A stretch of 64,000 nt of DNA from a bacterium (GTDB lineage Bacteria; JACRDZ01; JAQUKH01): positions 1 through 64,000 of the forward strand of contig JAQUKH010000010.1 in NCBI GenBank assembly GCA_028719205.1. The letters run 5' to 3'. Shown one piece after another: positions 41,047 through 49,777 of the stretch. A model generated the notes under the pieces. The model saw only the letters and a program-made list of their open reading frames with translations, searched no databases and was not told the origin of the DNA. Position numbers and translations under genes: made by a program. Position 1 is the first letter of the stretch. Each line of letters starts with the position of its first letter.

Positions 41047-42432
41047 ATGATTTTATTAACAACAGGTGAAATCCAAAAGGCGGTTAACGGAAAAGTTTCC
41101 AGCGGCTTTGATCCAAAAGAAAAAAATTCGGGGATCTCGACTGACTCGCGGACAATAAAAAAAGGTGAAGCCTTTTTTGCCATTAAGGGAGAAAAATTTG
41201 ACGGGGCGGAATTTGTGGATGATGCTCTAAAAAATGGTGCGTCCGTGGTTGTTATTTCCGGGAATAAAAAAAAAGGCAAAAATATTATTAATGTCAGTAA
41301 TGCCAATAAAGCCTTGATGGCCCTGGCGTTATATTACCGTAAAAAAATTAATCCAAAAGTTTGCGGTATTACCGGAAGCAATGGCAAAACCACGACAAAA
41401 GATGTACTGGCAATGTTATTAAAAGATATTTATAACGTTACAGAAAATAAAGGCAGTTTTAATAATGAGATCGGATTACCGCTTACGATTTTGAATATGG
41501 CAAATAAAACTGAGATCCTGGTACTGGAAATGGGTATGTCCGGAAAAGGTGAACTCGATCTATTGAAAAAGATCGCCCTGCCTGATGTCGGGATTATTAC
41601 GAATGTAGGACCCGCGCACCTTGAGTATTTTTCTTCGCTTAAGGAGATCGCGTCCGCTAAGGCGGAATTGATAGAAAATTTAGCTGAAGATAAAACCGCG
41701 GTTTTAAACGCCGATGATAAATTTTATGATTTTTTTAAGTCAAGAACCAAAGCAAAGATCATTTCTTTCGGAATAACGAATAAAAGCGATTTTATGGCTG
41801 AAAATATCAATTTGATCCCTTTTAAAGGAAGCAAATTTGTTTTAAACGCTTCGGGGAAAAAAATAAAAATAAAAACTTCTTTACCCGGGATTCATAATGT
41901 GTATAATATTCTGGCTGCGACAGCGGCGGCGAGTATATTTGAAAATAATTTAAACCTTTTAGCTGAAAAACTTGAAAAGGCACAACCTCCTAAAATGCGC
42001 CTGGAAGGAGTAAAGTTAAAAGGTATTGAGATCGTGAATGACGCGTATAACGCGAACCCTAATTCGGTTATGGCGGGATTAAAAGAATTGGGGAATTATG
42101 GAACCGGGGGCCGCAGGATATTTGTGTTTGGCGGTATGCTGGAGCTTGGAAATGATTCCGGGGTTTATCATAAGAAAATAGGCGAGGAGATTGTCAGGCA
42201 GAAAATTGATTATCTTGTTGTAAAAGAATCGGATGGAACTATAATAACTTCTAATGCCGCGTTAAAACGCGGTATGGATATAAATAAAATATTTTCCGCG
42301 AGAACAAACGAAGAGATAGCCGATATTTTATTATCATTTATTAAAAAACAGGATATTGTTCTTTTTAAAGGGTCTCGCGCGGTGAAGTTGGAAGAGGCAG
42401 TGGAATTATTAAAGTCAAAAATTAAGAAATAA
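41047..42432 (+). CDS. murF: UDP-MurNAc-tripeptide:D-Ala-D-Ala ligase
   Basis: The 461-residue cytoplasmic ligase adds D-Ala-D-Ala to the stem peptide. The N-terminal uridine domain has STDSRTIKKGEAFFAIKGEKFDG; ATP loop CGITGSNGKTTTKD; LEMGMSGKGELDLL; TNVGPAHLEYF; and the C-terminal FVFGGMLELGNDSGVYHKKIGE. ATG 41047 is 10 bases after AAAGGA; TTG 41041 in the same frame is an alternative start. Confidence 0.96.
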   Translation: MILLTTGEIQKAVNGKVSSGFDPKEKNSGISTDSRTIKKGEAFFAIKGEKFDGAEFVDDALKNGASVVVISGNKKKGKNIINVSNANKALMALALYYRKKINPKVCGITGSNGKTTTKDVLAMLLKDIYNVTENKGSFNNEIGLPLTILNMANKTEILVLEMGMSGKGELDLLKKIALPDVGIITNVGPAHLEYFSSLKEIASAKAELIENLAEDKTAVLNADDKFYDFFKSRTKAKIISFGITNKSDFMAENINLIPFKGSKFVLNASGKKIKIKTSLPGIHNVYNILAATAAASIFENNLNLLAEKLEKAQPPKMRLEGVKLKGIEIVNDAYNANPNSVMAGLKELGNYGTGGRRIFVFGGMLELGNDSGVYHKKIGEEIVRQKIDYLVVKESDGTIITSNAALKRGMDINKIFSARTNEEIADILLSFIKKQDIVLFKGSRAVKLEEAVELLKSKIKK

Positions 42433-42457
42433 CGCCCCTTGGGGGAGTTTTAAAATT

Positions 42458-43609
42458 ATGTTTTACTATTTATACCTTCTATTATATAAAAATGGCAGTA
42501 TTTTTTCCGGGCTTAGGATTTTCAGATATATCACAGTCCGGTCGGTTTTTGCCGCCATTACGGCATTTTTAATAAGCATAATTTTCGGGCCGTGGATTAT
42601 TCGCCGCCTGAAAGCGATGAAGGCAAATCAGCCGATCAGGCAGGAAGGCCCGGAGACTCATTATAAAAAGTCAGGTACGCCTACCATGGGTGGTATTTTA
42701 ATAATCTTTTCAGTTGTTCTATCGTGTCTTTTTTGGAGCAATCTAAATAACAGTATGGTCTGGATAGTCCTTTTTGTCACCGTTTGGCTCGGGTTGATAG
42801 GCTTTATCGATGATTATATTAAACTGACACAGAAAAATTCAGAAGGGCTTTCAGTTTCATTTAAATTGATCAGCCAGGTTACTTTAGGACTGCTCTTAGG
42901 ATTTTATTTATACAAATATCCGTTGGATATCGGGGCGCTCTGGAATTATAAAATCAATGACTCGAATTATATGAAATATTTGAGCACAAAATACATGACG
43001 CAGCTCGCTGTGCCGTTCTTTAAAAATGTTTTGTGGAAGCTTTCATGGTTTTATATTATATTCGCGGCGTTTGTAATAGTAGGAAGTTCTAACGCGGTTA
43101 ATTTGACGGATGGATTGGACGGCCTTGCTATCGGCGCGATAGTATTCGCGTCTATATCATTTCTGGGGATGAGTTATGTTACAGGTAACTGGACGTTCAG
43201 CCAGTATTTAAATGTTTTTTATGTCGAAGGGGCAGGTGAGCTGACTATAATATGCGCGGCTATTATAGGATCAGGACTGGGATTTTTATGGTACAACACT
43301 TATCCCGCTCAGGTTTTTATGGGTGATACAGGATCCCTTGCGTTAGGGGGCGCGCTCGGGACAATAGCGATCCTTACTAAAAAAGAATTAACCCTGGTGA
43401 TTGTCGGAGGAGTTTTTGTAATTGAAGCTGTTTCGGTTATAATTCAAGTGTCAGTTTTCAGGCTTACAGGTAAGAGGGTTTTCCGCGTGTCGCCGATCCA
43501 TCATCATTATGAGATGAAGGGGTGGCCTGAGCCTAAGGTGGTCGTTCGTTTTTGGATCATATGTATTGTGTTTACGCTGTTGAGTTTGGCGACATTGAAG
43601 ATAAGATAA
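42458..43609 (+). CDS. mraY: Phospho-MurNAc-pentapeptide transferase MraY
   Basis: The 383-residue protein has about ten membrane helices and makes lipid I. The family motifs are complete: GTPTMGG, catalytic Asp pair in FIDDYIKLTQKNSEGLS, NAVNLTDGLDGLA, VFMGDTGSLALGG and SPIHHHYEMKGWPEPKVV. GGGGGAG stands some 14 bases before ATG 42458. A repeat cluster follows the stop. Confidence 0.97.
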   Translation: MFYYLYLLLYKNGSIFSGLRIFRYITVRSVFAAITAFLISIIFGPWIIRRLKAMKANQPIRQEGPETHYKKSGTPTMGGILIIFSVVLSCLFWSNLNNSMVWIVLFVTVWLGLIGFIDDYIKLTQKNSEGLSVSFKLISQVTLGLLLGFYLYKYPLDIGALWNYKINDSNYMKYLSTKYMTQLAVPFFKNVLWKLSWFYIIFAAFVIVGSSNAVNLTDGLDGLAIGAIVFASISFLGMSYVTGNWTFSQYLNVFYVEGAGELTIICAAIIGSGLGFLWYNTYPAQVFMGDTGSLALGGALGTIAILTKKELTLVIVGGVFVIEAVSVIIQVSVFRLTGKRVFRVSPIHHHYEMKGWPEPKVVVRFWIICIVFTLLSLATLKIR

Positions 43610-43610
43610 T

Positions 43611-43689
43611 AAAAGTCACCAGTGCACCAGTCACCACGTCACAAGTATTAATTTTTACTGGTGACTTGTGACTTTTAAACTTGTGACTT
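43611..43689 (+). repeat. GTCACAAGT-type inverted repeat cluster, mraY-murD gap
   Basis: AAGTCACCAGT, GCACCAGTCACCACGTCACAA on the left and ACTGGTGACTTGTGACTTTT plus CTTGTGACTTA on the right, with a TATTAATTTTT centre. The arms pair with each other and match the other two clusters in unit sequence. Confidence 0.85.
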
Positions 43690-43729
43690 ATGATAATGCT
43701 ATCCGCTGTATGATAATACCAGGAGATAT

Positions 43730-45076
43730 ATGGATCTGAGAGACAAGAAAGTTACAGTTTTGGGTTCGGCAAGAACCGGATTGGATTCCGCGCTATTTTT
43801 GAAAAAAAACGGGGCGTTTGTATTTCTTAGTGAGAAAAAGCCTGAAGAATTATGGGCTAAAACAAAAAAAAAATTAGAAAGCGAAGGAATTATAACTGAG
43901 TCCGGCGGGCATACTGACAAAGTTCTGGAAGGGACAGATTTTGTTGTGGTAAGTCCCGGCATTCCGTTGAATATCCCGATCCTTATAAAAGCGGGGGAGC
44001 GGAATATTCCTGTTATCAGTGAGATAGAGCTTGCGTATTCTTTTTGTCCGTGCCCTGTTATTGCTATCGGGGGGACTAATGGCAAAACGACTACCACTAC
44101 GCTTTTGGGAGAAGTATTCAAAAAAAATAAAACACCTGTAGTTGTCGCCGGTAATATCGGGACAACTTTTATAAGCCAGATAAATAATTTAACGCCGGAG
44201 CATTTAGCGGTCCTGGAGATAAGCAGTTTTCAGCTTGAGGGAATCAAAAAATTTCACCCGGAAATAAGTATAACTCTGAATATAACTCCGGATCATCTTG
44301 ACAGGTATTCATCGATGGAAGATTATACCGCCGCGAAACAGCGTATTTTTCTAAATCAGGAAGAGAATGATTATGCGGTTCTGAATTATGATGATGAGAT
44401 AATCAGGTCCTGGGCAAAAAAAACAAAAGCAAAGGTTTTATTTTTCAGCACAAAGAAAGAATTGCCGGCTGGAACTTATCTTGAAGGGGATAATATTATA
44501 TTTTCCTTTAAAGGCAGTAAAGAAAATATTTGTTCCCGCGGTGATATTAAACTTCTTGGCGAGCATAATATCAGTAATGTATTGGCAGTTATTACTGCCT
44601 GTAAAATAAAAAATGTGGCAAACAGCATTATTATAAAAACAATCAAGTCATTCCGCGGATTAGCTCACCGGATCGAATTTGTGCGTGAGCTCGGGGGCGT
44701 AAAATTTTATAATGATTCTAAGGGTACTACCGTGGATTCGGTTATTAAGGCAATTGAGAGTTTTAATGAGCCTGTAATTCTTATCGCGGGCGGTCAGGAT
44801 AAAAATCTGGATTTTACGATCCTCAGGGATCTGATTCAAAAAAAAGTGAAACTTATTATTTTGATCGGTGAGGCAAAAAAGAAAATAGGAAAGGCTCTGG
44901 ATAAAACTGTAAAAATATATGAAAATGATACACTTGAGGAAGCAGTGAAGAACGCGAAAAAAATGGCTGAATCAGGGGATGTTGTTTTACTTTCTCCCGG
45001 ATGCACGAGTTTTGATATGTTCAGGGATTATGAGGACCGGGGAAATAAATTTAAAAAGGCAGTCAGGGATCTATAG
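43730..45076 (+). CDS. murD: UDP-MurNAc-L-Ala:D-Glu ligase
   Basis: The 448-residue ligase shows an N-terminal Rossmann motif (VTVLGSARTGLDSALFLKK), ATP loop IGGTNGKTTTTTLLGEV, LEISSFQLEGI, LNITPDHLDRY, and C-terminal FRGLAHRIEFV, FYNDSKGTTVDSVIKAI, ILIAGGQDKNLDF and LLSPGCTSFDMF. AGGAG lies shortly before ATG 43730. ftsW begins one base after its stop. Confidence 0.97.
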   Translation: MDLRDKKVTVLGSARTGLDSALFLKKNGAFVFLSEKKPEELWAKTKKKLESEGIITESGGHTDKVLEGTDFVVVSPGIPLNIPILIKAGERNIPVISEIELAYSFCPCPVIAIGGTNGKTTTTTLLGEVFKKNKTPVVVAGNIGTTFISQINNLTPEHLAVLEISSFQLEGIKKFHPEISITLNITPDHLDRYSSMEDYTAAKQRIFLNQEENDYAVLNYDDEIIRSWAKKTKAKVLFFSTKKELPAGTYLEGDNIIFSFKGSKENICSRGDIKLLGEHNISNVLAVITACKIKNVANSIIIKTIKSFRGLAHRIEFVRELGGVKFYNDSKGTTVDSVIKAIESFNEPVILIAGGQDKNLDFTILRDLIQKKVKLIILIGEAKKKIGKALDKTVKIYENDTLEEAVKNAKKMAESGDVVLLSPGCTSFDMFRDYEDRGNKFKKAVRDL

Positions 45077-45077
45077 T

Positions 45078-46169
45078 ATGTCAGGAAAAAACGCGTCGGA
45101 TTATAAACTTTTTTTTATTGTTCTTGTTTTAATAGGTATAGGGATCATAATGATCTACAGCTCAAGCGCGATGATAGCCTATGAAAACTTCGGGGATAGT
45201 TATTATTATCTGAAAAAACAACTTGTATGGTTCATAATAGGAATAATTTTTGTTTTAATTACGGTGAATATAGATTATCATTTTTGGGATAAGATCAGCA
45301 AGCCGCTTCTGATATTCGGCTTGATCCTTTTGGGAGTTGTTCTGATCCCGCGTGCGAGCAAAGAAATCGGGATCGCGAGACGGTGGATCGAAATAGGCGG
45401 ATTCAGGTTCCAGCCTACAGAGCTTATTAAACTTATTATCGTGATCTATATGGCAAGTTCTTTATCGAGAAAGCAGCGTGAAATAGAAGTTTCATTTTCC
45501 GCGTGGTTCCAGGACCTGATAATATTGGGCCTTGTCTGCGGGCTGGTTGTGTTACAGCCGGATTTTGGAACGGCCGTGATTTTGGGCGGCACGGTATTTA
45601 TAATGTTCTTTGTATCGGGAGTAAAACTTGTCCATCTTTTCAGTATTGTACTCTCTTGCGTGCCTTTGCTTTATTTCCTTATATTCAGCAGTGCTTACCG
45701 CATGAAAAGATTTTTGGCATTTTTTAATCCATGGCAGGATCCACAGGCATCAGGATTTCAGATCATCCAGTCCTTTCTGGCATTCGGTTCCGGCGGGACT
45801 TTTGGGCTTGGATTAGGGGAGAGCAAACAAAAATTATTTTATCTGCCAGAAGCGCATACGGATTTTATTTTTTCTATTGTCGGCGAGGAACTTGGTTTTG
45901 TCGGGGCACTGGCAGTTATTATTATTTTTATCGGATTTTTGCTGCGCGCGGGAAGGATCGTATTTAAAGCAAAAGACAGTTTCGGATGTTTCCTGAGTTT
46001 AGGAATATTAACTGTGATAGGACTGGAATTTCTGGTTAATATCTCGGTAGTATTAGGAATGCTGCCGACTAAAGGAACGCCGCTTCCTTTTATAAGTTAC
46101 GGCGGGTCATCTTTAATATTTACCATGGCGTCAGTAGGAATTTTATTAAACATTTCAAAAGAAAGCTAA
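45078..46169 (+). CDS. ftsW: Lipid II polymerase FtsW (SEDS family)
   Basis: The 363-residue, ten-helix protein polymerises glycan strands with FtsI at the septum. IGIIMIYSSSAMIAYENFGDSYYYLKKQ, IARRWIEIGGFRFQPTELIKL, LVVLQPDFGTAVIL, the catalytic Asp region LPEAHTDFIFSIVGEELGF and PTKGTPLPFISYGGSSLI are all family motifs. ATG 45078 is one base after the murD stop with CAGGGA upstream; in-frame codons further upstream lie within murD. Confidence 0.95.
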   Translation: MSGKNASDYKLFFIVLVLIGIGIIMIYSSSAMIAYENFGDSYYYLKKQLVWFIIGIIFVLITVNIDYHFWDKISKPLLIFGLILLGVVLIPRASKEIGIARRWIEIGGFRFQPTELIKLIIVIYMASSLSRKQREIEVSFSAWFQDLIILGLVCGLVVLQPDFGTAVILGGTVFIMFFVSGVKLVHLFSIVLSCVPLLYFLIFSSAYRMKRFLAFFNPWQDPQASGFQIIQSFLAFGSGGTFGLGLGESKQKLFYLPEAHTDFIFSIVGEELGFVGALAVIIIFIGFLLRAGRIVFKAKDSFGCFLSLGILTVIGLEFLVNISVVLGMLPTKGTPLPFISYGGSSLIFTMASVGILLNISKES

Positions 46170-46175
46170 AATTTT

Positions 46176-47264
46176 ATGTCAAAAAAAATACTCATTGCTG
46201 CCGGTGGAACAGGCGGGCATATTTATCCGGCAATTGTTCTGGGTCATGAATTGCAGAGTGAATTTAATATGGATATTTTATTTGCCGGTACTAAAAAAGG
46301 TATCGGGAAAGATATTTTTACAAAAGAAAAATTTAACTTTGAATTATTTGACGTTGAAGGATTAAGCCGTAAATTAAATTTATCGCTTTTTATAAGTTTC
46401 TGGAAATATTTTAAAAATTTTGTTAAGGCGTTATTTTTATTAAGAAGATTTAAACCTGATGTTGTAGTCGGAATGGGGGGTTACATTACGCCTCCTATTG
46501 TTCTGGCCGCGGTATTATGCAATATCCCGACGGTAATACATGAACAAAATGTTATACCCGGATTGGCTAACAGGTTCCTGAATAAGCTGGTTGATCAAAC
46601 CACAGTCGCTTTTCCGGAGGCGCTGCATTATTTTAAAAACGCGGTTGTTACCGGAAATCCGGTCAGGTTGGGCATAGAACTTGCTAAGAAAGAGACGGGT
46701 ATCCATGGCCTGAATCTGGATCCCGGGAAGATCACACTTTTTATTTTCGGGGGGAGCCAGGGAAGCCATAATCTTAATGAGGTTTTTAAAGATACTTTGT
46801 TATTATTGGAAAAAAAAGGCATAGACCTGCAGTTTATTATAATGACAGGTGAAAACGATTGGGAAAAGATGGATGAGTTTTGCAGAAATCTTCGTTTCAA
46901 ATCGATCGTCCGCCCATTTTTTTATAATATCGAAGACGCCTATGGCGCGTCGGATCTTATAATCGCGCGTTCCGGGGCATTAAGTATTTCAGAAATTTGC
47001 GCGTGCGGGAGGCCTGCAATATTTATTCCTTATCCTTATGCCGCGGGAAACCATCAATATTTTAACGCAAAAAGAGTTGAAACTAAGGGCGGGGGAATAA
47101 TCATAACGGAAAAAGAATTAAGTCCTGAAAAACTGGCAAAAGCCGTTTTTGACCTGTTGGAAAATAAAGCAAGATTAATTATGATGGGTGAAAGGAATAG
47201 AGGTTTGTATCAAAAAGGCGCGGCAAAAATACTGGCGTTAAATGTATTATCATTAATTAAGTAG
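46176..47264 (+). CDS. murG: Lipid II synthase MurG
   Basis: The 362-residue GT28 enzyme transfers GlcNAc to lipid I on the inner face of the membrane. ILIAAGGTGGHIYPAIVLG is the acceptor loop; GMGGYITPPIVLAA, IHEQNVIPGLANRFL, LFIFGGSQGSHNLNEV, IARSGALSISEICACGRPAIFIPYPYAAGNHQ and NA make up the donor site. ATG 46176 is 6 bp after ftsW. A repeat cluster separates it from murC. Confidence 0.97.
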   Translation: MSKKILIAAGGTGGHIYPAIVLGHELQSEFNMDILFAGTKKGIGKDIFTKEKFNFELFDVEGLSRKLNLSLFISFWKYFKNFVKALFLLRRFKPDVVVGMGGYITPPIVLAAVLCNIPTVIHEQNVIPGLANRFLNKLVDQTTVAFPEALHYFKNAVVTGNPVRLGIELAKKETGIHGLNLDPGKITLFIFGGSQGSHNLNEVFKDTLLLLEKKGIDLQFIIMTGENDWEKMDEFCRNLRFKSIVRPFFYNIEDAYGASDLIIARSGALSISEICACGRPAIFIPYPYAAGNHQYFNAKRVETKGGGIIITEKELSPEKLAKAVFDLLENKARLIMMGERNRGLYQKGAAKILALNVLSLIK

Positions 47265-47307
47265 CGGTGTTTGAAATTTAACAGATATAATATTATACAA
47301 AGGTTTT

Positions 47308-47388
47308 AAAGTCACATAGTCACAAGTCACAGGCAAAAAATTATATTTCTATCTTGTGACTTAACGACTTGTGTACTTGTGACTTTTG
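47308..47388 (+). repeat. GTCACAAGT-type inverted repeat cluster, murG-murC gap
   Basis: AAAGTCACATAGTCACAAGT and CACAGG on the left; CTTGTGACTTAACGACTTGT and GTACTTGTGACTTTT on the right; AT-rich centre. It is the third member of the family and again stops just short of a ribosome binding site (AGGAG at 47391). Confidence 0.85.
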
Positions 47389-47399
47389 CTAGGAGACAT

Positions 47400-48776
47400 A
47401 TGCTTCCAAGAGACCGTAAAATACATTTCGTCGGGATCGGCGGTTCAGGGATGAGCGGGATTGCCGAAGTTTTGCTTAACTTAGGCTATCAGGTTACAGG
47501 TTCAGATATTAAAGAAAGTCCGGTAATAAAACATTTAGAAGAATTAGGCGGTAAAATATATTACTCGCATCACGCGGATAATATTAATAATGCTGATGTT
47601 GTTGTTATGTCCACAGCGATCCTGAATGATAATCCTGAGATATTAGCGGCACGGGAAAAAAAAGTGCCGGTTATTCCCCGCGCGGAGATGCTGTCTGAGC
47701 TTATGCGGATGAAATCAGGGATCGCGATAGCCGGTTCTCACGGGAAGACCACAACAACGTCTCTCGTGGCGTCTATTCTTGCCAGGGCGGGTATGGATCC
47801 GACTATTGTGAATGGCGGGATCTTAAACAGCCTGGGGACAAATGCCAAACTCGGGCAGGGAGAATTCCTTGTAGCGGAGGCGGATGAAAGCGACGGGTCA
47901 TTCCTTTTACTTTCGCCGGTCATTGCTATAGTAACGAACATTGATCTGGAACATCTCGATTATTTCAGAGATCTGGATCATATCAAGGAAACTTATCTTC
48001 AATTTATCAATAAAGTGCCTTTTTATGGAAGTAGTATAATTTGTCTTGATAATCCAAATATCCAAAGCATTATACCAGGAATAAAAAAGAAATTTATTAC
48101 ATACGGCTTGAAAACCCAGGCTGATATGGTAGCTAAAAATATTCAGATAAAACCGATGGAAATGCAGTTTGATGTGGTTTATCGCGGCAGGGATCTTGGC
48201 CGGTTCAATTTGCGTGCCGCGGGTATACATAATGTTTATAACGCGCTGGCCGCGATAACCTGCGCTTTGGAATTAGGAATAAGTGAAGAGAAGATTCACG
48301 AGACATTACAGGAATTTAAGGGTGTTAAAAGGCGCTTTCAGATTAAGGCTGAGGTCAATGATATTATGGTGATCGATGATTACGGCCATCATCCTACAGA
48401 AATAGAAGCAACCTTGAACGCGGCGCGAGTGGGATGGAACAGAAGAATTGTCCTTGCTTTTCAGCCGCACCGTTTTACTAGAACCAAGGCGCTGATCGAA
48501 CAATTTGGAAGATGTTTTTATCAGGCGGACGAATTAATTATAGGGCCTATTTATCCGGCGGGTGAAAAACCGATTCCCGGTATAACCGGTGAATCGATAG
48601 TGGAATCGGCAAAAAAATATGGCCAGAAAAATGTCAGGTATATTCCTGATAAAATAAAGATGCTGGAACACATTTTATCGATCGTTAAACCCGGGGATAT
48701 GGTTTTTACAATGGGCGCGGGGGATATTTGGCAGGTTGGGGAAAACCTTATTGAAAAATTAAAAGCGAATAAATAA
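47400..48776 (+). CDS. murC: UDP-MurNAc:L-alanine ligase
   Basis: The 458-residue ligase starts the stem peptide. HFVGIGGSGMSGIAEVL, GSDIKES, IAGSHGKTTTTSLVASIL, VAEADESDGSFL, TNIDLEHLDYF, FKGVKRRFQIK, DDYGHHPTEIEATL and FQPHRFTRTKAL identify it. ATG 47400 follows AGGAG by 4 bases; GTG 47379 in the same frame lies inside the repeat and is unlikely. murB, commonly next, is missing. Confidence 0.97.
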   Translation: MLPRDRKIHFVGIGGSGMSGIAEVLLNLGYQVTGSDIKESPVIKHLEELGGKIYYSHHADNINNADVVVMSTAILNDNPEILAAREKKVPVIPRAEMLSELMRMKSGIAIAGSHGKTTTTSLVASILARAGMDPTIVNGGILNSLGTNAKLGQGEFLVAEADESDGSFLLLSPVIAIVTNIDLEHLDYFRDLDHIKETYLQFINKVPFYGSSIICLDNPNIQSIIPGIKKKFITYGLKTQADMVAKNIQIKPMEMQFDVVYRGRDLGRFNLRAAGIHNVYNALAAITCALELGISEEKIHETLQEFKGVKRRFQIKAEVNDIMVIDDYGHHPTEIEATLNAARVGWNRRIVLAFQPHRFTRTKALIEQFGRCFYQADELIIGPIYPAGEKPIPGITGESIVESAKKYGQKNVRYIPDKIKMLEHILSIVKPGDMVFTMGAGDIWQVGENLIEKLKANK

Positions 48777-48823
48777 CCACCCCTGTTTTCCCTTCCTTCG
48801 CAAGGAGGGGATTAAGGGGAGGT
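48777..48823. repeat. Decayed palindrome of the TACCACCCCT family
   Basis: CCACCCCTGTTTTCCCTTCC pairs imperfectly with AAGGAGGGGATTAAGGGGAGG around a TTCGC loop. It is related to the near-perfect copy at 26671-26718 and fills the murC-ddl gap. Confidence 0.75.
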
Positions 48824-48847
48824 AATTTTTTACCGAAAGAACAAATA

Positions 48848-49777
48848 ATGAGAAAAAAAGATATTAAAGACTTGCGAATCGGCGTGCTTGCCGGCGGGGT
48901 GTCCTCGGAAAGAGAAATTTCTTTGATCAGCGGCAGGGCGGTAAAAAAAACGCTTGATGAACTAGGCCTTAAAAATGTATTTATTGATGTTGATAAAAAT
49001 ATTGCTTCCAGGTTAAAACAGGCAAAAATCGATCTTGCTTTTCTGGCTTTGCACGGCCCCGGCGGCGAAGACGGAACTATTCAGGGGCTGCTTGAAATAA
49101 TGGAAATCCCTTACACGGGCTCAGGGGTCCTGGCCTCAGCCGCGGGAATGGACAAAATATTTACCAAGCAAATCCTTGTCGCTAATAAAATCAAAACACC
49201 GGGATTTACAATTTTAAATGCCGGGGTACGGAATTTTGCGCCCTTACCGAAACTGCCGTTTGTTGTTAAACCGTCCCGTCAGGGATCAGCAGTCGGGGTT
49301 AGTATTGTTTTTAAAAAATCAGAGATCGAAAAAGCGCTTGATTCCGCTTTTTCTTTTGATGAAAATATTTTAATTGAGGAATATGTTACCGGTAAAGAAA
49401 TAACAGTCGGTATTCTGGGAGACGATGCGTTACCGGTTGTGGAGATAGTTCCAAAAAATAAATTCTACGATTTTGAGGCCAAGTATAAAAAAGGGATGTC
49501 GGAACATATCATCCCAGCGAGGCTTCCAGCCGATATTTATAAAAAGGCGCAGAAGATCGCGTTGAACACCCACAGAATATTAGGTTGCCGGGATGTTTCA
49601 AGGCTGGATATGATATATAATCCGAAAAAAGGTTTATTTGTGCTTGAAATTAATACTATCCCCGGGATGACAAGCGTGAGCTTGCTTCCTGACGCGGCAA
49701 GATCGGCGGGGATCGATTTTAAAGAAATGATACACCGGATAGTTGTTATGGCGGGAAAAAGGGCTGGATTAATATGA
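48848..49777 (+). CDS. ddl: D-alanine:D-alanine ligase
   Basis: The 309-residue ATP-grasp enzyme has GVLAGGVSSEREISLISG, LALHGPGGEDGTIQGLLEIMEIPYTGSGVLASA, PFVVKPSRQGSAVGVSIV, LIEEYVTGKEITVGIL and LEINTIPGMTSVSLLPDAA. It supplies the dipeptide used by MurF. The start lacks a strong ribosome binding site. It overlaps ftsQ by 4 bp. Confidence 0.96.
   Translation: MRKKDIKDLRIGVLAGGVSSEREISLISGRAVKKTLDELGLKNVFIDVDKNIASRLKQAKIDLAFLALHGPGGEDGTIQGLLEIMEIPYTGSGVLASAAGMDKIFTKQILVANKIKTPGFTILNAGVRNFAPLPKLPFVVKPSRQGSAVGVSIVFKKSEIEKALDSAFSFDENILIEEYVTGKEITVGILGDDALPVVEIVPKNKFYDFEAKYKKGMSEHIIPARLPADIYKKAQKIALNTHRILGCRDVSRLDMIYNPKKGLFVLEINTIPGMTSVSLLPDAARSAGIDFKEMIHRIVVMAGKRAGLI

Noticed and set aside
42433-42457. 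GCCCCTTGGGG after murF considered as a terminator
   Set aside because: The loop would be only two bases, and mraY follows 25 bp later in the same operon.
38585-47388. GTCACAAGT clusters considered as dcw-internal terminators
   Set aside because: The stems are degenerate and none is followed by a T-run; each leads into a ribosome binding site within the same operon.
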